DNA of 64,000 nt, taken from positions 62,001 through 126,000 of the forward strand of contig NZ_LIVX01000001.1 of NCBI RefSeq assembly GCF_001905665.1, in the 5' to 3' direction. Under the pieces are notes generated by a model. The model saw only the letters and a list, made by a program, of their open reading frames with translations. It did not search any database and was not told the origin of the DNA. Source of the DNA: Streptomyces sp. CB02261. GTDB taxonomy: Bacteria; Actinomycetota; Actinomycetes; Streptomycetales; Streptomycetaceae. Positions 40,639 through 49,420 of the stretch are shown here, piece by piece. Position 1 is the stretch's first letter. Each line of letters starts with the position of its first letter. The translations under genes were made by a program, and so were the position numbers.

Positions 40639-41655
40639 CTAGAAGAGCGCGCTGTAGGCGTTGAGGGCGGGCTGGCCGCCGAGGTGGGCGTAGAGCACGG
40701 TCGAGTCCCGGCCGATCTCCCCCCGGTCCACCAGGTCGATCAGACCCGCCATCGACTTCCCCTCGTACACGGGGTCGGTGACCATGCCCTCGGTGCGGGC
40801 GGCGAGCCGCATCGCGTCGAGGGTGGTCTCGTCCGGGACGCCGTACACCCCGGCGTGGTAGCGCTCGTCCAACTCGACGTCGGCCGCCGTCACCGGCCGC
40901 TCGACCCCGATCAGGGCCGCGGTGTCCCGGGCGATCCGGGTGATCTGCTCCTGCGTCGGACCGGGCTTCGCCGAGGCGTCGACGCCGATGATCCGGCGGG
41001 CCGGTCCGCCCTCCTCGGCCAGCGCGGCGAAGCCCGCGACCATGCCGGCCTGGGTGGAGCCGGTCACCGAGCAGACCACCACGGTGTCGAAGAAGACGCC
41101 GAGCTCACGCTCCTGCTCGACCACCTCGTACGCCCAGTTCGCGAAACCGAGGCCGCCGAGAGGGTGGTCGGAGGCGCCCGCGGGGATCGCGTACGGCGTG
41201 CCGCCGCCCTCCTCGACCTCGCGCAGGGCCTGCTCCCAGCTCTCCTTGAAGCCGATGCCGAAGCCGGCCCGGACCAGCCGCACGTCGGCGCCCGCGAGAC
41301 GGCTGATCAGGATGTTGCCGACCTTGTCGTAGACGGGGTCGGGCCAGTCGACCCAGCTCTCCTGGACGAGCACGCAGCGCAGTCCGGCGCGGGCGGCGAC
41401 CGCGGCGACCTGCCGGGTGTGGTTGGACTGGACGCCGCCGATGGAGACGAGGGTGTCGCAGCCCCGGGCGAGGGCGTCGGCGACCAGGTACTCCAGCTTG
41501 CGGGTCTTGTTCCCGCCGTACGCGACACCGGAGTTGCAGTCCTCGCGCTTGGCCCAGAGGGTGGCGCCGCCGAGGTGATGGGTGAGCCGTTCGAGCGGGT
41601 GGACCGGCGAGGGCCCGAAGAGGAGCGGGTAGCGGTCGAAGTCGGTGATCGGCAA
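40639..41655 (-). CDS. acdS: 1-aminocyclopropane-1-carboxylate deaminase
   Basis: 338-residue PLP enzyme that splits ACC, the plant ethylene precursor, into 2-oxobutyrate and ammonia. Lys50 in [14 protein letters not shown] binds [16 protein letters not shown] is the substrate loop, and [10 protein letters not shown] binds phosphate. The Glu in DPVYEGKSM and Leu in [10 protein letters not shown] are the residues reported to separate true ACC deaminases from D-cysteine desulfhydrases. The start is TTG at 41655, which gives the normal length. A GntR regulator lies upstream on the same strand. It suggests life near plant roots. Confidence 0.93.
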   Translation of the reverse strand: MPITDFDRYPLLFGPSPVHPLERLTHHLGGATLWAKREDCNSGVAYGGNKTRKLEYLVADALARGCDTLVSIGGVQSNHTRQVAAVAARAGLRCVLVQESWVDWPDPVYDKVGNILISRLAGADVRLVRAGFGIGFKESWEQALREVEEGGGTPYAIPAGASDHPLGGLGFANWAYEVVEQERELGVFFDTVVVCSVTGSTQAGMVAGFAALAEEGGPARRIIGVDASAKPGPTQEQITRIARDTAALIGVERPVTAADVELDERYHAGVYGVPDETTLDAMRLAARTEGMVTDPVYEGKSMAGLIDLVDRGEIGRDSTVLYAHLGGQPALNAYSALF

Positions 41656-41816
41656 AGCGGCTCCCGGTGAGTGACGGCTGCTGGACGGCGTGCGAGGAGG
41701 CTCGGCGGTGGGCGGTGGGCGGTGGGCGGCGGGGTGTGGGGGCGCACTCCGGCATGCGGCGGCGCACCACAGCTGTGGCGGCGCACCTTCGGCGTACGGC
41801 TGCGAGCGGCGGCGCG
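41656..41816. other. Intergenic gap with simple GGGCGGT repeats and a perfect palindrome
   Basis: The 161-bp gap between acdS and the GntR gene contains about four tandem GGGCGGT/GGGCGGC units near 41706-41733. It also contains the perfect 12-bp palindrome CCACAGCTGTGG near 41767, flanked by repeated GGCGGCGCACC. This may be a regulator site for acdS. Confidence 0.5.
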
Positions 41817-42518
41817 CTACGGGGCCGTGTCGGGGGTGGGCCCGGGGATGCCCGTGACCTCGGCGACCTCGATGGCGTCGTCCGCGAGCTGTTCGAGCGC
41901 CGCCCAGATCTCCGTGGTGACCCGTACCGCCTCGGCCGTGTCCCCCGCCTCGCAGGCGTCGATGAGCCGGGTGTGCAGCTCGGCCGATCCGCAGCTTCCG
42001 GCGTCGCCGAACAGCCGCCGCTCGACACGGCGGATCAGCGGGGTGTAGCGCGCGATCGTGGCGGCGGCGGCGTGGTTGCCGCTGGCGATGACGAGGACTT
42101 CGTGGAGCTCGTCGTCGGCGGCCAGGGCGGCTTCCACGTCCGAGGCCCGGACGGCCGCCGTGAAGCGCTCGTTGGCCGCGCGCATGGCCCGGATGCCCTC
42201 GGGGCCGAGGAGGGGCACGCCGGTCCTGGCGGCGAGTTCGTGCATCACCCGCACCACCGCGGCGGCGTCCCGGACGACCCGGCTGACCGGCCGGGTGACC
42301 CGGGTGTAGCTCTGCGGCTTGGACTCGACGAGCCCCTCGTCGCCGAGCCGGGCCAGGGCCTCGCGCACGGGTGCGCGCGAGAGCCCGAGCCGCTCGGCGA
42401 GATCGGCGTCCTTGAGCGGCGCGCCGGGGGCGAGGTCACCGCGCACGATGGCCTCACGGAGCGCCTCGTACGCCCGGTCGCGCAACAGGGTCCGGCCCAC
42501 GGGCCGTAATGCGTCCAT
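41817..42518 (-). CDS. GntR/FadR family regulator containing a TTA codon
   Basis: 233-residue regulator with an N-terminal winged helix ([40 protein letters not shown]) and an all-helical FCD effector domain ([29 protein letters not shown]). Codon 4 is TTA (42507-42509), a rare leucine codon read by the bldA tRNA in Streptomyces. If the ATG at 42518 is the start, translation depends on bldA; a GTG at codon 7 would avoid this. The start codon lies within a 33-bp palindrome and no ribosome site precedes it, so a leaderless transcript is possible. It probably controls acdS. Confidence 0.9.
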   Translation of the reverse strand: MDALRPVGRTLLRDRAYEALREAIVRGDLAPGAPLKDADLAERLGLSRAPVREALARLGDEGLVESKPQSYTRVTRPVSRVVRDAAAVVRVMHELAARTGVPLLGPEGIRAMRAANERFTAAVRASDVEAALAADDELHEVLVIASGNHAAAATIARYTPLIRRVERRLFGDAGSCGSAELHTRLIDACEAGDTAEAVRVTTEIWAALEQLADDAIEVAEVTGIPGPTPDTAP

Positions 42519-42547
42519 GGGTTGACATGTTAGATGTCAACCCATGG
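42515..42547. promoter_or_regulatory. 33-bp perfect palindrome over the GntR start codon
   Basis: Two perfect 14-bp arms (left CCATGGGTTGACAT) are separated by GTTAG. The core TTGACAT-N5-ATGTCAA looks like a GntR/FadR operator. It covers the GntR start codon and ends 13 bases before the PhoX stop, so an autorepressor site is the best reading. It could also serve as a terminator for the upstream phosphatase gene on the same strand. Confidence 0.8.
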
Positions 42548-42560
42548 AACCGACCAGGGG

Positions 42561-44006
42561 TCAGCGGCGCGGCTGGCGCCGCCAGGGTCCGGTGATCGCG
42601 ACCATGATGCCCGGGTTCTGGATGCTGGCGAACAGCGTGTCGCCGTCGGGCGAGAAGGTGACCCCGGCGAACTCGCTGTCATTGAGGTCGTTGCGGGCGA
42701 TCGGGTAGGTGCGGCCCGAGTCCGTGGCGCCGAAGAGGTGCTGGACGCCCTCGCCGTCCTCGGCGATGACGAGCCCGCCGTACGGGGAGACGGTGATGTT
42801 GTCGGGGCCGTCGTAGGCGCCGTCCTCGTCCGGGTTCGCGTTCACCCCGAGCAGCACCTTCAGGGTGAGGGTGCGGCGCTTGGGGTCGTAGAACCAGACC
42901 TGGCCGTCGTGGGCGGCGCCGGGGCTCTCCGCGCGCGCGTAGGAGGAGACGACGTAGGCGCCGCCGTCGGCCCACCACATGCCCTCCAGCTTGCGGGCGC
43001 GGGTGATCTGCCCGTCCGTGAACTGCTTGCGGACCGGGGTGGTGCGGCCGTCGCGGTCGGGGACGTCGACCCAGTCCACGCCGTAGACGGTGCCGATCCG
43101 GCTCGCGCGGGAGAGGTCGTCCACGAAGCGGCCCGCGGAGTCGACGCACTTGGCGGCCTGGAGCACACCGGCGTCGTCGGCGAGGGTACGGAGCTTGCCG
43201 CGGCCGTGCTCGAAGCCCTTCGGCGGCACCCAGCGGAAGAGCAGTCCGTTGGGGTTGGACGCGTCCTCGGTGAGGTAGGCGTGGCCCCGCTTCGGGTCGA
43301 TGACGACGGCCTCGTGGTCGTACCGGCCGAAGGCCTTGATCGGCTTCGGGTCGCGGTTGGCGCGGCGGTCGCGCGGGTCGACCTCGAAGATGTAGCCGTG
43401 GTCCTTGGTCATGCCGTTGACGCCGGCCCGGTCGGAGTTCTCCTCGCCCGTCAGCCAGGTGCCCCAGGCGGTGCTGCCGCCCGCGCAGTTGGTGGAGGTG
43501 CCGGCGATGCCGACCCACTCGGCGACGGTGCCGTCGCGGTGCACCTCGACGACCGTGCAGCCGCCTGCCGCGGCGGGGTCGTAGACGAGCCCCTCGGTGA
43601 GCGGGACGGGGTGGGCCCACTTGTCGCGGGTGCCCTTGAGCTCGTGGTTGTTGACCAGGTACGTGGTGCCGCGCGGCCCGGCGAAGGCGGCGGTGCCGTC
43701 GTGGTTGGAGGGGGTGAACTCGCCGGATTCGAGCCGGGTCACGCCGGTGCGGGTGACGACGCGGTAGGTGAACCCGGCGGGCAGGGCGAGGATGCCCTCG
43801 GGGTCGGCGACGAGCGGTCCGTAACCGAGCCGGTGGCCGTGGCCGTGACCCTGGCCGTGCTCGTGGTCGTGGCCGCCGTACGCCTCCACGTCGTCGGAGG
43901 CGAGCGCCTCGGGCGCGGTGGCGAGCGCGCCGACGACACCGGTGAGGGCGAGCCCCGCACCGGCGACGGCGGACTGCTTGGTGAACTCTCTGCGGTTGAG
44001 GGGCAT
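42561..44006 (-). CDS. PhoX-like (DUF839) Tat-exported phosphatase
   Basis: 481 residues with a twin-arginine signal (NRREFTKQSAVAGAGLALTG). The mature part has a His-rich stretch (GGHDHEHGQGHGHGH) and a beta-propeller typical of the calcium/iron PhoX alkaline phosphatase family (LVNNHELKG, WGTWLTGEEN, YDHEAVVID, YVVSSYARAE, DGPDNITVSPYGGLVIAEDG). It is exported folded and releases phosphate from organic esters. The ATG at 44006 follows GGGAGAA. The frame is open upstream through the repeat array, but that part is not protein-like. A PHO-box-like element lies 51 bases upstream. Confidence 0.9.
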   Translation of the reverse strand: MPLNRREFTKQSAVAGAGLALTGVVGALATAPEALASDDVEAYGGHDHEHGQGHGHGHRLGYGPLVADPEGILALPAGFTYRVVTRTGVTRLESGEFTPSNHDGTAAFAGPRGTTYLVNNHELKGTRDKWAHPVPLTEGLVYDPAAAGGCTVVEVHRDGTVAEWVGIAGTSTNCAGGSTAWGTWLTGEENSDRAGVNGMTKDHGYIFEVDPRDRRANRDPKPIKAFGRYDHEAVVIDPKRGHAYLTEDASNPNGLLFRWVPPKGFEHGRGKLRTLADDAGVLQAAKCVDSAGRFVDDLSRASRIGTVYGVDWVDVPDRDGRTTPVRKQFTDGQITRARKLEGMWWADGGAYVVSSYARAESPGAAHDGQVWFYDPKRRTLTLKVLLGVNANPDEDGAYDGPDNITVSPYGGLVIAEDGEGVQHLFGATDSGRTYPIARNDLNDSEFAGVTFSPDGDTLFASIQNPGIMVAITGPWRRQPRR

Positions 44007-44056
44007 GGTGTGGCGTTCTCCCTGTGTGGCCGGATGTCGCGCGTCACCTTCCCGCG

Positions 44057-44089
44057 CCACCACGAACACCGCCTGAACGCCACGGGAAC
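44057..44089 (-). promoter_or_regulatory. PHO-box-like direct repeats upstream of the PhoX gene
   Basis: On the minus strand three consecutive 11-base units begin with GTTC: GTTCCCGTGGC, GTTCAGGCGGT and GTTCGTGGTGG. Direct repeats of 11 bases starting GTTC are the pattern bound by Streptomyces PhoP. The position, about 50 bases before the PhoX start, suits activation under phosphate starvation. Confidence 0.65.
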
Positions 44090-44160
44090 ACCGCCGGGCA
44101 CCCGCCACCGGGAACGACGGGACCGGCCCGACACGCGGACCGGCTGCCAAGCCAAGGCTG

Positions 44161-44469
44161 GGCCACGGCTGCCTCCGCCCGGACGGGCCGCGCCTGCGTC
44201 CGGCCTGACAGGCCACGGCTGCCCCGCCCGGACGTGCCGCGTCCGCCCCCGCCCTGACAGGCCACAGCTCCCTCCGCCCGGACGTGCCACGACCGCCCCC
44301 GCCCGGACAGGCCACGGCTGCCCCCACCCGGACAGGCCACAACTGCCTGGCCCGGACGGCCACGACTGCGTCCGCCCCGGACAGGCCACGACTGCCCCGC
44401 CCGGACGTGCCACGGCTGCCCCCACCCGGACAGGCCACGGCTGCCTCCGCCCGGACGGGCCGCTACCGC
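44161..44469. repeat. Degenerate tandem array of 24-25-bp units
   Basis: About twelve units of the type CGGACAGGCCACGGCTGC plus a C-rich end (CCCCACC or CCTCCGCC) follow head to tail. They alternate between CGGACAGG, CGGACGTG and CTGACAGG starts. The array fills most of the 473-bp gap between two minus-strand genes and ends ten bases before the stop of the acidic unknown gene. There are no unique spacers, so it is a minisatellite rather than a CRISPR. Confidence 0.88.
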
Positions 44470-44479
44470 CGGTCCGGGG

Positions 44480-45931
44480 TCAGGAACCCGAGCGGGAGCG
44501 CGCCTTGAAGGCGGCCTTGCGGGCCTCCTTCGCCACGGTCTTGTCCCGGTGCAGGCGTCCCATCGCCTCCAGGACCTCCGCCGTCGCCGGGTGCTCCACC
44601 CGCCAGGCCGCCTCGAAGAAGCCGCTGTGACGCCCGGTCAGGCCCTCGATCAGCTCCTGGAGCTCCTCCAGGTCGCCGTCCGCGTCGAGCTGGGCCGCGA
44701 TCGTGTCGACCGCCAGCCAGAAGATCATCGACTCCGGCGGCGCGGGCACGTCCGCCGCGCCCCGCTCGGCGAGCCAGACCCGCGCGAGCCCGCCGAGCTC
44801 CGCGTCGTCCAGGACCTCCCGCAGCGCGGGCTCCGCCTCTGGGCCCACCAGGGAGAGCGTCTGCTGGCAGTGCAGGCGGCGGAGCGGCGAGCCGGCGTCC
44901 GCGCCGCGCGCGGCGTGAAGCAGTTCCCGGGCCGCCCCGAGGGTGTCGCGTCCGGCGAGCCAGCCGGCGGTCTCCTCCCGGGCCGCGGCCTCCGGGTAGG
45001 CGGCGATCCCGTCGAGGAGCGCGTCGGCGCCCTTCTCCGCGAGGTCGCCGACGGCGGGCGCGTCCACGCCGGCCTCCAGCAGCCTGGCCCGGACGCCGTA
45101 GAGACCGAGCGGGGTGAGCCGGACCATGCCGTACCGGGTGACGTCCTCCTCGTCGACCGGCGGCGCGGGCTCCTCGCCCTCCTCGGCCATGAGGGCCTCG
45201 TCGACGGGCTGGTACTCGACGAGGCCGATCGGCTCCAGGAGCCGGAACTGCTCGTCGAGCCGCATCATCGCGTCCGAGACCTGCTCCAGTACGTCGTCGG
45301 TGGGTTCGCCCATGTCGTCGGGGACGACCATCGAGGCGGCGAGCGCGGGCAGCGGCACGGGACCCTCGCCGGGCCCGGCCTCGCTGACGGTCAGCAGGTA
45401 GAGGTTGCCGAGGACGCCTTCGAGGAACTCGGCCTCCACCTCGGGGTCCCAGTCCAGCGACTCGATGTCGATCTCGCCGTCCTCGCCGAGGATGGCGTCC
45501 AGGTCGTCGAGGACGGGGGCGACGGCGTCGGCGAAGACCGTGTCGAAGCCCTCCAGCCAGAGCGCGAGGACGTCCTGGGGCGAGCCGCCCGTGATGATCG
45601 CGAGGTTCTCGCCCGGCGCGGCCCGGCCGGCCGTGTCGCCCTCCTCCCCCTCCTGGCCGTCCTCGACGGCCACCAGGCCGGTGTCGACGGCGAGCCGCCA
45701 GGCGTCGCCCGCCCACATCTCGCCGTCCTCGTCGTCGCCGAGGCCCAGGACCTCGACGGCCTCGGGCAGCTGCTCGTCGACGAGTTCGCCGCCGGCGTCG
45801 ACCCGGGTGTCGGGCCCGGCCCAGCGGGCGAGGCGCACCGCGTGGGCGAGGAGGGGGGCGGCCAGGGCGTCCCGCGCCAGCTCCGCGTCCGCAAGGAGCC
45901 GAACGGGGGGAAGGGTGGGGTGCTCCGACAT
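44480..45931 (-). CDS. Acidic protein of unknown function
   Basis: 483 residues, strongly acidic in the middle (EMWAGDAWRL, EDGQEGEEGD, DLDAILGEDGEIDIESLDWDP). The helix-rich C-terminal half (LHAARGADAGSPLRRLHCQQTL, VLDDAELGGLARVWLAERG, EAMGRLHRDKTVAKEARKAAF) resembles HEAT-like repeats by eye. There is no signal peptide or membrane helix, so it should be cytoplasmic. I do not recognise the family; it looks like a conserved Streptomyces hypothetical. Codon use is normal. Confidence 0.8.
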   Translation of the reverse strand: MSEHPTLPPVRLLADAELARDALAAPLLAHAVRLARWAGPDTRVDAGGELVDEQLPEAVEVLGLGDDEDGEMWAGDAWRLAVDTGLVAVEDGQEGEEGDTAGRAAPGENLAIITGGSPQDVLALWLEGFDTVFADAVAPVLDDLDAILGEDGEIDIESLDWDPEVEAEFLEGVLGNLYLLTVSEAGPGEGPVPLPALAASMVVPDDMGEPTDDVLEQVSDAMMRLDEQFRLLEPIGLVEYQPVDEALMAEEGEEPAPPVDEEDVTRYGMVRLTPLGLYGVRARLLEAGVDAPAVGDLAEKGADALLDGIAAYPEAAAREETAGWLAGRDTLGAARELLHAARGADAGSPLRRLHCQQTLSLVGPEAEPALREVLDDAELGGLARVWLAERGAADVPAPPESMIFWLAVDTIAAQLDADGDLEELQELIEGLTGRHSGFFEAAWRVEHPATAEVLEAMGRLHRDKTVAKEARKAAFKARSRSGS

Positions 45932-46137
45932 CTCGGGGGTCTCCTCGGCGCGTGGGTGGGTGAAGGGGGGCGCGAACAGCGGCTCTCAGCGTAGACGCAT
46001 CCGGGGGGACGTCAGGCGGTTCACCGATCCGTCAGCCTTCGTACACCCGTCGACTCTTGACAAGGAGGGCGCTCTGCAAAGAGATTGACGCGCGTAGATC
46101 CTTCTGTCGTTCCTCCCATTACCCTCGGAGTCCCTTG

Positions 46138-47997
46138 ATGTCTTCCTCCATACCGAGATCTGCCGGTCGTACCGTGGCGCGATCCGCCGCGGTCTCCGCC
46201 GTCGTCGCCTCGGCCCTCGCCGCGGGGCTGCTCGCCGGTTCGTCGAGCGCCGCGGCCGAGGACGCCGCCGGTGTCCGCGTCCACGACATCCAGGGCACGA
46301 CCCGCGTCTCGCCGCTGGTCGGCAAGCAGGTCACGGGCGTCACGGGCATCGTCACCGGCGTCCGCACCTACGGCTCGCGCGGGTTCTGGATCCAGGACCC
46401 CGAGGCCGACGCGAACCCGGCGACCAGCGAGGGCCTCTTCGTCTTCACCAGCTCCGTCCCGACGGTCGCCGTCGGTGACGCCGTCAGCCTGAGCGGCACG
46501 GTCACCGAGTACGTCCCCGGTGGTCTGAACTCGGGCAACCAGTCGCTGACCCAGCTCTCGAAGCCGGTCGTCACCGTGCTCTCCCAGGGCAACGCCGTCC
46601 CGGCCCCGGTGACGATCTCGGCCTGGTCCGTGCCCGACGCGTACGCCCCCGAGGGCGACCCGGCGGCCGGCGGCTCGGTCAACGGCCTGACGCTCGACCC
46701 GGAGACGTACGCCCTGGACTACTACGAGTCCCTGGAGGGCACCAACGTCCGGATCGGCTCCTCGCGCGTGGTCGGCGCCACCGACCCGTACGCGGAGCTG
46801 TGGGTGACCGTGAAGCCGTGGGAGAACGCCAACCGGCGCGGCGGCACGGTCTACGGCTCGTACGAGTCGCAGAACACCGGCCGGCTCCAGATCCAGTCGC
46901 TGACCCCGCTCGCCCAGCAGCCGTTCCCCAAGGCGAACGTCGGCGACCGGCTCACCGGCACGACCGAGGGCCCTCTCGACTTCAACCAGTTCGGCGGCTA
47001 CACGCTGACGGCCCGCACCCTGGGCACCGTCGTCGACCGGGGCCTGGAGCGGGAGACCACGGACCGGCAGCACAGGAACGAGCTCGCCGTGGCCACGTAC
47101 AACGTGGAGAACCTCGACCCGAGCGACCCGCAGGAGAAGTTCGACGCGCTGGCGAAGGCCGTCGTCGACAACCTGGCCTCGCCGGACATCCTCGCCCTGG
47201 AGGAGATCCAGGACAACACCGGGGCCAAGAACGACGGCACGGTCGCCGCCGACCAGACGGTCAAGAAGTTCACGGACGCCATCGTGGCGGCCGGCGGCCC
47301 GGCGTACGCGTGGCGCTCGGTCGACCCGGAGAACAACAAGGACGGCGGCGAGCCCGGCGGCAACATCCGTCAGGTCTTCCTCTTCAACCCCGAGCGGGTC
47401 TCCTTCACGGACCGCGCGGGCGGCGACGCGACCACCGCCACCGCGGTGACGGGCCGCAAGGGCGACGCCGCCCTCACCGTCTCCCCCGGCCGGATCGACC
47501 CGGCGAACAGCGCCTGGGAGAGCAGCCGCAAGCCGCTCGCGGGCGAGTTCGTGTTCCGCGGCCGGACGGTCTTCGTCATCGCCAACCACTTCGGCTCGAA
47601 GGGCGGCGACGAGTCCCTCGTCTCGCACCACCAGCCGCCGAACCGTTCCTCCGAGGCGAAGCGTCTGCTCCAGGCGCAGGCCGTGAACGCCTTCGTGAAG
47701 GACATCGTCGCCCTGGAGAAGCAGGCCGACGTCCTGGTCGTGGGCGACATCAACGACTTCGAGTTCTCCGGGACGACGCAGGCGCTCACCGACGGCGGCG
47801 CGCTGTACCCGGCCGTGAAGTCGCTGCCGCGCGGTGAGCGCTACTCGTACGTCTACCAGGGCAACAGCCAGGTGCTCGACCAGATCCTGACCAGCCCCGG
47901 CGTCCACCACTTCGAGTACGACAGCGTCCACATCAACGCGGAGTTCGCCGACCAGGACAGCGACCACGACCCGCAGGTGCTGCGCTTCCGCCCGTAA
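46138..47997 (+). CDS. Secreted endonuclease/exonuclease/phosphatase family protein
   Basis: 619 residues. A signal peptide (AVSAVVASALAAGLLAGSSSAAA) is followed by an OB-fold-like N-terminal region (residues about 45-290) and a C-terminal EEP nuclease/phosphatase domain. That domain has VATYNVENLDPSD, ILALEEIQDNTG, VFVIANHFGSKGGDE, VVGDINDFEFSG and the closing DQDSDHDPQVL. These supply the metal and catalytic residues. The ATG at 46138 with GGAG upstream is chosen over an ATG at 46057. It likely scavenges phosphate or nucleotides from extracellular DNA. The 206-bp upstream gap has a TTGACA at 46058 but no clear -10. Confidence 0.9.
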   Translation: MSSSIPRSAGRTVARSAAVSAVVASALAAGLLAGSSSAAAEDAAGVRVHDIQGTTRVSPLVGKQVTGVTGIVTGVRTYGSRGFWIQDPEADANPATSEGLFVFTSSVPTVAVGDAVSLSGTVTEYVPGGLNSGNQSLTQLSKPVVTVLSQGNAVPAPVTISAWSVPDAYAPEGDPAAGGSVNGLTLDPETYALDYYESLEGTNVRIGSSRVVGATDPYAELWVTVKPWENANRRGGTVYGSYESQNTGRLQIQSLTPLAQQPFPKANVGDRLTGTTEGPLDFNQFGGYTLTARTLGTVVDRGLERETTDRQHRNELAVATYNVENLDPSDPQEKFDALAKAVVDNLASPDILALEEIQDNTGAKNDGTVAADQTVKKFTDAIVAAGGPAYAWRSVDPENNKDGGEPGGNIRQVFLFNPERVSFTDRAGGDATTATAVTGRKGDAALTVSPGRIDPANSAWESSRKPLAGEFVFRGRTVFVIANHFGSKGGDESLVSHHQPPNRSSEAKRLLQAQAVNAFVKDIVALEKQADVLVVGDINDFEFSGTTQALTDGGALYPAVKSLPRGERYSYVYQGNSQVLDQILTSPGVHHFEYDSVHINAEFADQDSDHDPQVLRFRP

Positions 47998-48013
47998 GGG
48001 CGCGCCCGGCCGG

Positions 48014-48721
48014 TCAGGCGCCCGCGCTCAGGCTGAGCGCGGGCGCGTACCGCCGCACCCGGCTGCCGGCGATCCCCGGGCACCGGTGCACCCGTGTCCA
48101 GGCCTCGTCGAGCGGCGCGTCCGCCCGCCACTCCGCGTGAGCCCGCTCGCTCGCCCACTCGGCCACGTTCAGGACGCGGGTGCCGTCGGTGGACAGATGG
48201 AAGTGCGCGCCGATCCCTCCGCGCGCGGGCCGCTTCGCCGCGTCGCCGTCCAGGGCGGTGAACACGGCGTCCACCCAGGCCTTCTGGCGCTCCTGGTCCG
48301 GCCCGTCGAAGTCGACCTCGACGACCGCGACGGCCCCGGGCAGCGCCCGCGCGGTCGGCTCGTCGAGGACGCGGGAGCGCGGCGGCGCGTAGCGGTGGAG
48401 CACCACCCGCTCGATGCCGGGCACGGCCGCGTCGATCTCGGCGTTGCGGTCGTCGCGGTAGGTGCGGACGAAGTCCTCGTAGGCCCGTTCGGAGGTCCAC
48501 TGCGAGTAGTGGAGCAGGGTGTCCCCGTCGGTGCCGGTGTAGACGCTGTACGAGAGCAGTCCCAGGTCGGGCCATTCCCGGCTCTCCCAGGTCGTGCGGA
48601 TCGCGTCGACGGCGGCCCGCTGGCGCTCGGGGGTGCCGACCCGCCAGGTGCTGGCGAGGACGGCGCCGACGCCGGGGCGGTGGAAGTCGGTGCGGGCCTC
48701 GGGATGTGCGACGGCGTTCAT
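48014..48721 (-). CDS. Antibiotic biosynthesis monooxygenase-like (ABM) protein, two-domain
   Basis: 235 residues made of two similar ferredoxin-like halves. The first contains VLASTWRVGTPERQRAAVDAI and LLSYSVYTGTDGDTLLHYSQW. The second contains VAVVEVDFDGPDQERQKAWVDAV and HFHLSTDGTRVLNVAEWAS. ABM folds serve small oxygenases, isomerases and haem-degrading enzymes. The internal duplication suggests a pseudo-dimer. The ATG at 48721 follows GGAGACC. It is divergent from a GNAT gene. Substrate unknown. Confidence 0.85.
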   Translation of the reverse strand: MNAVAHPEARTDFHRPGVGAVLASTWRVGTPERQRAAVDAIRTTWESREWPDLGLLSYSVYTGTDGDTLLHYSQWTSERAYEDFVRTYRDDRNAEIDAAVPGIERVVLHRYAPPRSRVLDEPTARALPGAVAVVEVDFDGPDQERQKAWVDAVFTALDGDAAKRPARGGIGAHFHLSTDGTRVLNVAEWASERAHAEWRADAPLDEAWTRVHRCPGIAGSRVRRYAPALSLSAGA

Positions 48722-48815
48722 GGGGAGGTCTCCTGTTCTCGCTCTCGGATGCCTCCACCGTCGTCCCTCAACCATGCTTGAGGTCAAGTGGCGGTGTCGT
48801 GCGAGACTGCGGGCC

Positions 48816-49259
48816 ATGATCCTCCGCCCCGCCACCCGTGCCGAACTGCCGTCGATCCTCGCCCTGCTGGCCGACGAGCGGTCGGTGGTGGACCCCGCCT
48901 CGATCACGGTCACCGAGGCGTACGAGCGGGCCTTCGCCGCCATCGAGGCCGATCCGCGCAACGAGATGCTGGTCCTGGCGGACGGGGACCTGGTCCTGGG
49001 CTGCCTCCAGGTCACGTACATCCCGGGGCTCGGCAAGGGCGGCGCCGAGCGGGCCCTGATCGAGGCGGTCCGGATCAGGGCCGACCGGCGCGGCGGCGGT
49101 CTCGGCCGGGAGCTGATGGAGCGGGCCGTGGCGCGCGCCCGGGAGCGCGGATGCGCCCTGGTCCAGCTGACCAGCGCCAAGGAGCGGACGGAGGCCCACC
49201 GCTTCTACGCCTCCCTGGGGTTCGCGCGCAGCCACGACGGCTTCAAGCGGGCGCTCTAG
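48816..49259 (+). CDS. GNAT family N-acetyltransferase
   Basis: 147-residue acetyltransferase. The acetyl-CoA loop RADRRGGGLGRELMERAVARA and the C-terminal LVQLTSAKERTEAHRFYASLGF are the family's core features. No clear ribosome site precedes the ATG (GCGGGCC). It is divergent from the ABM gene with 94 bases between starts. The acceptor is unknown. Confidence 0.87.
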   Translation: MILRPATRAELPSILALLADERSVVDPASITVTEAYERAFAAIEADPRNEMLVLADGDLVLGCLQVTYIPGLGKGGAERALIEAVRIRADRRGGGLGRELMERAVARARERGCALVQLTSAKERTEAHRFYASLGFARSHDGFKRAL

Positions 49260-49261
49260 AC

Positions 49262-49329
49262 GACACCGGCCGGCCGGGCACCCGTCCGGCGTGGCGACAC
49301 CGGCCGGCCCGGCACAGGTCCGGCGTCGG
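49262..49329 (+). repeat. 34-bp tandem direct repeat between genes
   Basis: Two adjacent copies begin GACACCGGCCGGCC and share GGCAC and GTCCGGCGT, differing at a few positions. They start three bases after the GNAT stop and precede the dapA leader. CCGGCCGG is itself a palindrome, so each copy can fold into a small hairpin and the pair may act as a terminator. Confidence 0.7.
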
Positions 49330-49420
49330 CCGCACCCGCCACACTCTTCACGGCTGCTTACCTCTCGAACCAAGAAGATCTAAGTGGACCTTCACCGTCC
49401 GCTACGGCCAGACTTCCGGG

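Noticed and set aside
44007..44438. N-terminal extension of PhoX through the repeat array
   Set aside because: The frame is open, but the Tat signal begins at 44006 with a ribosome site, and the extension would translate the minisatellite and the PHO-box-like element.
44161..44469. CRISPR array
   Set aside because: Units are contiguous and degenerate without unique spacers, and no cas genes are present.
46020..46052. PHO box before the secreted endonuclease/phosphatase
   Set aside because: Three 11-base units can be drawn (TTTCACC, CGTCAGC, GTACACC) but each matches the pattern poorly.
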